From Pithys albifrons albifrons (lineage: Eukaryota; Chordata; Aves; Passeriformes; Thamnophilidae), in contig NC_092463.1 in NCBI RefSeq assembly GCF_047495875.1, positions 36,273,724 to 36,337,723 of the forward strand: a stretch of DNA of 64,000 bases, read 5' to 3'. Each line of letters begins with the position of its first letter. The first letter of the stretch is position 1. Below the pieces are notes generated by a model. It was not told the origin of the DNA. It saw nothing but the letters and a program-made list of their open reading frames with translations, and made no database searches. Both the position numbers and the translations under genes were made by a program. Below, in pieces: positions 55,001 to 64,000 of the stretch.

Positions 55001-57940
55001 TCAAATGTGAAAGTCTTGATAATGCAGGCTGTGCTGGTAATGCAGATGAAAGCAAGTTTATTTCAATATGTATGAGATTTCTTCCTATGCGATATGGGAA
55101 CCTTCCTGAAGTCGAAATGAGTCATTACTCCCTCACAAACCCGCTGCAGACGATCCCTTCTGCTGGCATCAGCTCAGAGCCATCTCCATGTTACACCACT
55201 TGCAAAGAAATGGCTCTGTGTGTATGTCTCTTCCTCTCCCTGCTCAGCCCCTGGCTTTCCACAGTAATTGCCATTCTCCTCTGTTCCCACAGGTACAGGG
55301 AGATCTACAGGAAATTATATTGCTAATTAAGCTATGGAAGAGAGTACAAAAGCCCTAAACTATAAATACTCCATCTGTGTTAAAAAGCAATGACTTGTAT
55401 TGTCATTGCTGGTTGGAAGCCAGCACAGCCAAGGAGGAAGACAGAGCCTTATGGGTGCAGGGACTGAAGGCAGCACAGGCAGCACACTCTTGGAGAGTCT
55501 CTGACAGCAGCCCCCAGACTCAACTCAGGGCATCACTGCAGCAAGAAATCAGGACCACAAACAAAACCATGATTCCATGTTATCCAGCTTTCCTAAATGC
55601 AAGCTGCATCAAAGTACTGCGAGGATGTTTATGGTGTCACACCTGAAGTAGCTTTCTGGCAGCAGTGCAGTCTGTGGTGATGGGACCAAGAGGCAAGGCT
55701 GCTCCCAGCCGCTGCAATAGCATCCTTGGCAAAGGCGTTTGCAGGTGCTTTAGTGCCCCCTGCACTGCCCTGCCGTGCCCCAGCTACAGACATGCTGTGG
55801 CTGCACAGAACATCATCCCAGGGCAAAGCCTGCAGCCAGCAAGGGCCTGTACCAGCTGCTTGGTGCCCAGCTCATCCCCACCCTTCAGAAGGAGGAGTCC
55901 CCAGGGCAGGGGGGTGGGACAGGTGCCTTGCTGGGTTCCATTCATGTCACCAAACCCCTGGCTGGCTGGCCACTTTCTGTCTGGTGCTGTCATGCCACGA
56001 CGTGCTTGTGCCAGTCTATACTTCCTGTCATCGTCTGAGTTCCTACCGATGAATCCAATCCCGGAGTGCATGCTGATAGGCTAAACCCACTCTGTGTTAT
56101 TTTGTACTGAGGCAAGTGGCTGAAGAGGAAGAGCAGGCGCTGGGAATGACACCTGCAGATGAGCAGCCCTGGCAAGTTTTACCTTCTACTTCTGCAACTA
56201 CAAACTGCACCCACAAACTGCACCCTGACTACAGGTTTTTCTTTACAACCAAAGCAAGTCTGGTTTGAAATAATCCAAACTTTTTTGGTTGTGGTGGAAT
56301 TTATGATGTTCACATTTTCAAAGGAAAGAGATTTAAGAAAAATACCAAATATTGAGAGAGAAACAATAAACCTTGAGACTTAGCAATGCTGTGTAGGCAC
56401 AAAATGTATGCTTTCTAGATCATGGAAATAGGTTAATTGAGCACTTACAGGAGCTGAGATCTGGTCCACAAAAGTACTTACAAAATGCTACTGGTCACTA
56501 CATGTTCAAAGTCTCAGTCCTCGAGACCTGTGCCAAGACACTTAGCTGGCAAAAGTTCATACCCATTAACCAGAGCTACAGGAGATGCTGGCAGCCCTCC
56601 TTCTCCCTAAAATGGTCCAAGCAGCACCAGATCAATTAGCTAAAACACCTGCCTGTTTATTACAACAGAGGGGGGCACAGCAATGCACTCACAAATAAGC
56701 TCATGTACAAGTGGGCATTGGTTTGATAAATTGTTCTGTTAGATGCAATTTCTCAAAATAAAACTGAAATTACAATAAGGGCTACATGTAAAAGGACAGA
56801 TTTCCCAATGGAGGTACTCCAAATTTTAAGGCACCTATGGAAATAAAGTTGTGTTTTTCTCCTTAATTTTATAATTTAGTGCTTATTAGTTACAGTGAAG
56901 CTTCATTATTTAATTATGTGTCTTTTTGACCCATGTTCCTTGCTGAATGTGCTGGAGGTCATGCAGTGAATGAAACAGAGTTTTAGGCAGTCCATCTTGC
57001 CCAGTGAAAGAGGCAGGTGTCTTTTGGTGACACAATCAACTTTATTGTTATTTTTGTGCTCCAAGAAGCCAGATCACAGTGTTTCAGTCAGGTTTCATCT
57101 TGCCTCCGTTTAGCACCAAGGGGCAATTTGCACCTTTCAGCTGATGTGATCCAACAGCAGTCTGCTCACTTTGTCGGCCACAGGTCCCAGTTAAGGGTCC
57201 CCTTGCTCCCAGTTTCTGCTCCTCTGGGACTTAGGAAGGTTGCCGCTCCCAACTCAGGTACCAGAACCAGCTCAGAGGGCTGCTAGGGCTGGTGACATTG
57301 CAGGGAGAAAAAATTGGGACTTCTCTCCTTGGCAGCAAGCTGTAAGATCAGTGCAAGCCATAAATAATGCCAACCATCCTCTACGGAAGTTTTTTACCAA
57401 GCAAGCACATTGCCCCAGGAAAACTGCTCTCGGTTCTTAATTAACTGTCCAACCTACAACACACAAACTCACTGTTGTACCAAATATAGTCCCTACAAAA
57501 TCAACTGCCCTGATTACCACTGCCTATTCTGGGTAAGAGAACTATTTGCCCGCAGGGCTTCCATGTGCAGCCCCAGTGCAGCAGAATAGGCACTCGCCAG
57601 ACACGGACGAAGAGCAGACAAACCTGCTCACCAGAAGGTTGTTTCTTCTTGGACACACCCTCCCTCCAAGGGACAGCTACAGGATGCTTTCAAAACCTGA
57701 ACCTTTTGGAGAAAATCCTGTGACTGCATTGAATAGTGCAGGCTGTACTTCTCCCCCAGCTGTGTGAGAGGGACACACCATCCCACCTAGCCCCACACAC
57801 ACCAATACCTTTTTTTCTGGGTAGCAGTAGCTGGTTAAGTGGTTACTCAGTGAAGCTCAAAGCTCAGCATGAGCCACTAGATTGCTGCAGCAAACAGTGA
57901 TCCGTGATTCTGCAGGGTCCCTCTGCAGTCAGTGGAGGGA
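52021..57940. other. Intergenic, no recognisable gene
   Basis: About 5.9 kb of mostly single-copy sequence, GC-richer to about 56.1 kb and then AT-rich. An AT microsatellite lies at about 54279-54341. Short open frames overlap in several frames and lack any recognised domain, so I call none. Confidence 0.5.
54279..54341. repeat. AT-rich microsatellite (TATA)n with A/T runs
   Basis: A run of alternating TATATA with short A3 and T5 interruptions, partly self-complementary. It can form hairpins or cruciforms and is likely length-variable. Confidence 0.85.
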
Positions 57941-58248
57941 GTCACAGAGTCATAGAAGAACTTGAATGACACAGTGAGGTCTCTCTGGAGCCTGCTTTTC
58001 TCCAGGCTTCCTCATAGGAGAAATGCTCCAACCCTCTGGTGGTTTTTGTGGCTCCCTTCTGAACCTGCTCCAACAGGTCCATGTCTTTCCTGTACTGAAG
58101 ACTCCAGAGCTGGATGCAGCACTCCAGGTGAGGTCTCACTGGAACAGAGGGGCAGAATCACCTCCCTTGACCTGCTGGTCACGTTACTTTTGATGCAGCC
58201 CAGGATACACTTGGATTTCTGGGCTGTGAGTGCACATTGCCAGCTCAG
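57941..58248 (-). mobile_element. CR1 LINE fragment, ORF2 C-terminal part
   Basis: On the minus strand it reads AQKSKCILGCIKSN in one frame and MRPHLECCIQLWSLQYRKD in another, then LLEQVQKGATKTTRGLEH: the CR1 ORF2 C-terminus, now frameshifted. A TCATAGAA-type terminus lies at 57950, but the usual ~280 bases of 3' region between ORF2 and the tail are missing. That points to internal deletion. It abuts another copy at about 58248. Confidence 0.85.
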
Positions 58249-59067
58249 AGAAACATTTAGGTTGAAGAAGAAGTTTAAGATCATCAAGTTGAACCATTAA
58301 CCTAATGCTGCCAAGTCCTACTAAACCATGTCCCTAAGTGCCACATCTACATGACACTTAAACACCTCCCCAAATGGTGATTCCACCACTTTCTTGGGCA
58401 GCCTGTTACAGTGCTTGAAAACCCTTTTGGTGAAGAAATTTTTAACAAAATTCAATCTAAACCTCCCCCGGAGCAGCTTGAGGCCATTTCCTTGTCCTGT
58501 CACTTGTTATCTGGGAGACGAGGCTGACCCAGCCATGCTACAGACTCATTTCAGGTAGTTGTAGAGAGCAGTAAGGTCTCCCCGGTGCCTCCATTTCTCC
58601 AGGCTAAACAACCCCATCTCCCTCAGCTGTTCCTTGTATGATTTACTCTCTAAATCCTTCACCAGCTCCAATGCCCTTCTCTGGGCACGCTCTAGCACCT
58701 CCATGTCTTTCTTGATGTGAGGGGCCCAAAACTCAACAGGGTATTTGAGGTGTGGCCTCACTAGTTCCAAGTACAGGAGACTGATCACTGCCCTGGTCCT
58801 GCTGGCCACACTACTGTCCATTATGTCCAGCTCTTCATCCACCAGCACTCCCAAGTCCTCCTCCACAGGGCTGCTCTCAGACCCTTCATCCCCCAGCCTG
58901 TATTGATACAGGGGGTTGCCCCAATCCAAGAGCAGGACCTGACACTTAACTTTGCTCAGAATGTTGAGCCCCATGAGGCTGACATTGGCCCACTTCTTAA
59001 CCTTGTCCAGGTCCCTCTCAATGGCATCCTGCCCCTCAGGCATCATCCTCCTTACCATCCCACAGGT
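58249..59067 (-). mobile_element. CR1 LINE fragment with a 170-codon ORF2 remnant
   Basis: The minus-strand frame 59058-58546 stays open for 170 codons and reads as CR1 ORF2 C-terminal sequence (DLDKVKKWANVSLMGLN, LVRPHLKYPVEFWAPHIKKD, LREMGLFSLEKWRHRGDL). Its 3' region ends CTTGATGATCTTAAAC then AACCTAAATGTTTCTC near 58249. It is 5'-truncated, so it lacks the endonuclease and the RT catalytic core and cannot move by itself. Confidence 0.9.
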
Positions 59068-61799
59068 GCAGTTTAGTTAGATATGCATCTGCTGAACCCT
59101 GTGTGCTTTGCTGCCACAACTCTTTAGCATTTCTGGAATATGCCAGTATTTCCTTACAGTAGTGCTGTGAGAGACTTTTACTTTATTATTTGATTGCTTG
59201 TAAATGAGCTTAACAAAGCTGAATATAAGAGGATGGGTGTTCAGTCTTATGTCAGCCTCTATGCTCAGGGTGCCTCCACTTTCAGAACAAACCTTTCTTG
59301 TGATTTTTCTCTTTGAGAAGCTCCCAGCTGTGCTGTGGAAGGATGAACAAGCCCTCACTTGCCCCACACAATTCCACTTTGGTAGACTGAGCTTGTTAAC
59401 TATTTCCCTACTTTTCATTCCATAACTTAGAAAAATTACGGTTTCTTATATAACCAATACCCAAATGTGCTTCTTGAGAACAGGGAAACATGCCCCCTAT
59501 AGCAAAGGCTGCACTCACTGAAGGGAAAATGAAGGGTTTCCTAGGGCAATTGTTAAAGCTTTCTCCTCTCTCTAGACCAGTAGAGCACCACTAGCTCAAA
59601 TCCCAACCCACCATGACGTCAATGCTGAACAGAAGGCACATCAAGATGAGCAACTTTATCAGTCAGAGCCTGGCTCAGCTGTTCCCTGAGAGCCAATGTG
59701 AGGGACCCACCTACATCCCGACAGCCATCAGCATCAGCAGGCAGAGAGGTGAAAATGGTTCCCGTAAACCTCCTCCACCATCTCTCAGACAAGTACCTTT
59801 TGGCTGTGGGGGAACACAGCTGATCATGCAAGGCACATGGCATTAGTTCAGGCTGAATAGCTGTCAGGACAGGATTCAACATGTTGTCCTGTGCACTGAG
59901 GCATCACATTTTTAATGACACAGTTAGAGGTGTTTGGGTTTTTTTTTTCCCCTTTAGATCTCTGCTTCATTAAGAGTCCAAGAAACACACTAGGAGAAAG
60001 AATTATGGCAACCCAGAAAGCTGTCAGTGAGTTCCTGAGCAATTTTCAGGTGCATGCTCCCTCTGTGAGCCAACCTGTGTCAGCAATGCTCTAACTGCTG
60101 CATCTGCATGCACATCTGCATACATGCATATATGTGCATACATATTGCAAGGCATGGAAAAAGTGTTCTTCTTGTGCATGAGATTGCTTATACCATTCTG
60201 CTAATGGAGAAAGTAGATTTGCATGAGTTTGGACATGCCATTGTATTGGGATTTGTAAATAATGTATGCACAGTTTGTCAATATAAATTAAATATTGTAT
60301 CTAATACCTTATAGGTAAAATCATTAGGCTTTGTAAGATAACTCAAACATGATGTAAACATAATGCAGGCTGTACATCAAAAGAATAAGGACTCCTGCTC
60401 CATCAAATTCGGCTGTAAATGAAACTTATGGGAGCATGCATTTGTTTCATCTGTTGGGAAGATTTAAGCCTATTTAAATGTCTGGTCCAGGTGCAAGGGG
60501 GAAAAAAGGTCTCTTATCCTTGTTGTCATGCTTTGCAATAAAACAAAAATACCAGTGAGTAAGAAAAACAGGCCATTTGGACATATCAGCTATCAATACT
60601 TTTAATGAGTAGGTCTGTATATCTGTCCGTATGGGTGTGAGAGCTTTTTCTTTTCCTTGCTCTAAAGTGACAGCCAGTTGAGAAAACTGGGCTAATGACT
60701 TCTGTGTGGATAATGCTGAAGGAGGCATTTCACAGCTGTGCTCTCCTGAGACCTGGCGTTGGAAAGGGATGATTTATTTCCACCTGTGAAATTCCTGAGT
60801 TTGCTAACTGAGATTGTGCTTCTTCTCACCTGTAGCTGAAGCAGTTATACCACTTGTGAAGTGTGGTTCATATCTTGGATCATGTGAAAATCCTTTCAAA
60901 TACTCCAAAGGGTATCTTGTCAGGCTGAATATTCACTGTGGGTCTCTTACAGGATCTCTGACAGGATGGTAACCTTCTGCTTGAGACTGGATCAAATGCT
61001 GATGGCCATTTCTGAGAAATGGATGTTTACAGCATCTGCTTATTTGTGTGCCAAGAGCTTGCCTAAGTGAACTGCTGATGGAAGCATTCAGCATTTCTCT
61101 GCTTATCAGAGCTGGTTTATTTGTTTCATCAGCAACTCTGTGCTCTTGGTTTTCTGTACCCTGTGAAGCTGTGACTGTGCCTCTACATCAGTATTAAAGG
61201 AGGATTATACTGCAATTCAGCTTGATCTTTCCATTCAACATGCAGCTATGCTTGCTTTTTTATTTGTATTAGGCCAGACCATCACATTGCAACTGGGCTA
61301 CATCAGCTCATGCCCGGTGAGGGGCCCTGCAAATGCAGTGTGCTTTGAGGTGCTGCCAAAAGCAGTCCCACAGATGAATTGCCCACAGCATTCCCAGTGA
61401 TCAAAGCAATCGTTCTCAGGTGAGGCTGTGAAGAGAAATAGGGGGAAGCCATCACAACCCCACCACTGCTTGGAGAAATGACCTGTGTGACTCTGCCATT
61501 GACTCACTGAGTTCCTTGGGGTAAGCACTCATCACTGGAAACTTGCTTTTGTAATGGCAGAAAGTTGGATAGGGAGTGTGAAAAGATTTGCTGCCTGTCC
61601 CCCATTGCTTGCTTGCTTGCTTGCTGTATTTTTCAGAAATCAGAGCAGAAGGTGATCCTAAAGAAGCCTGTTAAGACAGGATGAAGAAAGAGATCTGTTA
61701 CTATCAGTGAGGTTTCATTTTTAAATGGGTCTTTCAGCAGGCATATTAAAATACACACATTAAAAAAAAAAGGGCAGTACCTGCTGTTTTCTCAATGTA
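59068..61799. other. Intergenic, simple repeats only
   Basis: Mostly AT-rich single-copy sequence. A TG/CA/TA-rich patch lies at about 60101-60150 and a (TTGC)n repeat at 61605-61625. Open frames are short and overlapping; none is recognised. Confidence 0.5.
61605..61625. repeat. (TTGC)n microsatellite
   Basis: Five perfect TTGC units plus one extra base. Confidence 0.9.
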
Positions 61800-63763
61800 G
61801 AAGGAACTGGAAGAAAATTGCCTTCAAGAGGGACCTAAATGCAGCGTTTGTAAAGGTCCAGAGAGGTCATTTCTGACAGGGCTGGTCATGCTCTGTAACA
61901 ATAATGGATACACTCTTCTAGATGAAAGTGAATCAGTCAAGTCACTTAGAATGAATACAGAAAGGTCGTCAGAATAAGCAAAAATCAGACAAGAAGGCCA
62001 AGCCCATCTGGAATTAAATCTGGCTAAGGATGTCAAGGATAACAAGAAGGGCTTTTCCAGATATATCAAAACCAAAATGAAAACTAAGGATAACATGGGC
62101 TTATTGGTAAATGGAGGGGCAGCCCTGGTAACAGGACACAAAGATGGCAGAGTTACCAAACACCTTCTTTGCATCGGTTTTCACTGAGAAAAACCAGTTC
62201 TCAGGAACCTCTAACCCAGAAGACCAGGGTAAAGGAATTTTGGAAGGAAGACTTCCCCTTGGCTGAGGACGATTGAGTTAGAGAACCCTTAGGCAGACCT
62301 GACATCCACAGGATGCATGCACGAGTTCTGAGAGAGGTGGCAGACACCATAGTGAGGCCACTCATGGTCATCTTTGAAAGGTCCTGGTGATCAAGAGAGA
62401 TGCCTGAGGACTGGGAGAAAGAAAATGTCGTTCTGGTCTTCAAAAAAGGCAAGAAGGAGGACCTAGGAACTACCAACTTGTCAGTCCCACCTCAATCCCT
62501 GAAAAGGTGATGAAGTGCCTCATTCTGGTGGCCATCTCTATCCACATGGAAGACAAGAAGGTGATCAGGACTAATCAGTGTGGATTCACTAAAGGTAAAT
62601 CATGCTTGACCAACCAGATTGCCTTCTAGAATGAACCTGGATGGATGAGGGGAGAGTAGTGGACATTGTCTACCTTGACTTCAGCAAGGCTTTTGACACT
62701 GTCTCTCACAACACTCTCACAGGCAAACTCAGGAAGCATGGACTGGACATGTGGACAGTGAGGTGCTTGCAGAACTGGCCAAACAGCAGACTCCAGAGGC
62801 TGCAGCCAGCGGTACAGAGTCTGTTGAAGGCCTGTCATTAGCCGTGTCCCTTAAGGTTCAGTACTGGGCATAGTATTGTTTAACCTAGTCATCAATGACT
62901 TGGATGAAGGGGCAGATGCCTCCTCATAAAGTTCACTGATGACACAAAGCTGGGAGGAGTGGCCCCAGAGTGCTGTGCAGCCCTTCAAAAGACCTCAATA
63001 GACTAGAGAGATGGGCAGAGAAGAACTGTTTGAAGCTCAACAAAGGCAAATGCAGGGTCCTGCTCCTGGGAAAGAATAACCCCATGTACCAGCATAGTCT
63101 GGGGACTGACCTGCTGGAAAACAGCTCTGCAGAGGATGGCCTGGGGCCATCCTCCCCCTGAGCCAGCAGTGTGCCCTTGTGGACAAGAAGGCCAGTGGCA
63201 TCCTAGGGTGCATTAGGAAAAGCACTGCCAGTAGGTCAAGGAAGGTGATCCTGCTCCTCTGCTCAGCCCTGGGGAGGCCACATCTGGAGTGCTGTGTCCA
63301 GTTCTGAGCTCCTGAGTACAAGAGTGACATGGAGCTCCTCAAGTGAGTCCAGTGAAGGTCTACAATGGTTAGAGTGCTGGAGCACCTCTCTTACAAGGAA
63401 TGGCTGGGTCTGCTCAGCCTTGAGAAGAGGTGACTGAGAGGGGACCTTGTCAATGTATATCAGTATCTGAAGGGAGGGTGTCAAGAGCATGGAGCCGGGC
63501 TCTCCTTGATGGTGCCAAGCAATAGAACAGGAGGCAATGGGCAGAAACTGATGCACAGAAATTTCCACCTGAACATGAAGAACTTCTTTACTGTGCAGGT
63601 GACTGTGCACTGGAATGGATTGCCCAGAGAGGTTGTGGAGTCTCCCTCACTAGAGATATTCAAGATGTTGGGACACAATCCTGTGCAGTGTGCTTGAGCA
63701 GGGAGGTTGGACCAGATGACCAGCTGTGGTCCCTTCCAACCTTACCCATTCTGTGATTCTGAA
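61800..63763 (+). mobile_element. CR1 LINE, 5'-truncated and decayed, with RT remnants
   Basis: Reading across frames, CR1 ORF2 pieces appear in order: LELNLAKDVKDNKKGFSRYI near 62010, the reverse transcriptase segment VVDIVYLDFSKAFDTVSHNT near 62656, an FTDDTKLGG segment (the RT catalytic FADD motif with Ala changed to Thr) near 62930, RLERWAEKNCLKLNKGKC near 63007, and the 3' end NWNGLPREVVESP-like. The tail ATTCTGTG-ATTCTGAA ends near 63763. Frameshifts and stops break the frame, so it is dead. The endonuclease domain is absent. The 5' edge is approximate. Confidence 0.92.
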
Positions 63764-64000
63764 ATTTGCTGTGCTTCATTAACAAGTCTCACATAGATAT
63801 CTGATGTCTGATCATTTGTACTGACATGTTCCTAACTCATTTTGCTCCTAATTGAGGCTCACTGTTATCCTAGAGGAAGGCTAGGGGACATGGCATGACT
63901 AACAGACTGATCCACTGGGCTTTCTCTATTCATGAGGCTCCACTTTCATAAAGAGAAACTTGAAATACTTTTCACCAGGGGTAGTGTGTGAGGCTCAGAG
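63764..64000. other. Intergenic flank after the CR1 copy
   Basis: About 240 bases of single-copy sequence with nothing recognisable. Confidence 0.5.

Noticed and set aside
59613..59882. Paired open frames on both strands (77 and 87 residues)
   Set aside because: They are mirror frames of the same bases. Neither matches a protein family, and no splice context was found.
60108..60480. Possible conserved noncoding element (AT-rich, with TG/CA palindromes)
   Set aside because: It has a suggestive composition only. Without an alignment to other species nothing supports constraint.

Overview
This is nuclear DNA from a vertebrate, almost certainly a bird. The evidence is a large spliced gene with GT-AG introns and vertebrate-type protein sequence, plus several decayed CR1 LINE retrotransposons ending in the avian-style ATTCTRTG tail. 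I see nothing bacterial, no operons and no CRISPR. The species cannot be fixed from the sequence alone.

Positions 1-42929 (+ strand) hold the 3' two-thirds of one gene, PCNX1 (pecanex 1), which encodes a very large multipass membrane protein. I resolved 28 coding exons. Every junction keeps the reading frame, and together they encode 1,475 residues followed by a TAA stop. The first ~860-870 residues of the family's roughly 2,340 lie upstream of the window. The exons fall into three blocks: a cytosolic linker and conserved acidic stretch (exons 1-3), the multipass membrane core (exons 4-16), and the conserved soluble pecanex C-terminal region with a Ser/Gly/His-rich tail (exons 17-28). One intron (24503-25102) has the splice signals of the minor U12 spliceosome. 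The intron before the penultimate exon carries a 5S-rRNA-headed SINE. A long AT-rich 3' UTR probably follows the stop codon, with candidate poly(A) signals near 43.07, 43.65, 43.98 and 47.72 kb.

Positions 47.7-64 kb look intergenic. They hold a compact CpG island at ~49.09-49.45 kb with a G-quadruplex run and a CTCF-like motif, a GC-richer stretch without recognisable genes, simple repeats, and four sizeable CR1 pieces. One minus-strand 3' end lies at 51.7-52.0 kb. Two abutting minus-strand copies lie at 57.9-59.1 kb. A ~1.95 kb plus-strand copy at 61.8-63.8 kb retains traces of reverse transcriptase. No second protein-coding gene could be supported.

The best leads are the U12-type intron, the 5S-derived SINE, a candidate poison exon at 1941-2026 with a perfect TACTAAC branch site, a duplicated splice acceptor before exon 18, an intron-retention frame after exon 26 that would add a hydrophobic tail, and the CpG island beyond the gene end. 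I did not find evidence for a wholly new biological system. Statements about other species come from memory of the family and are marked as such.
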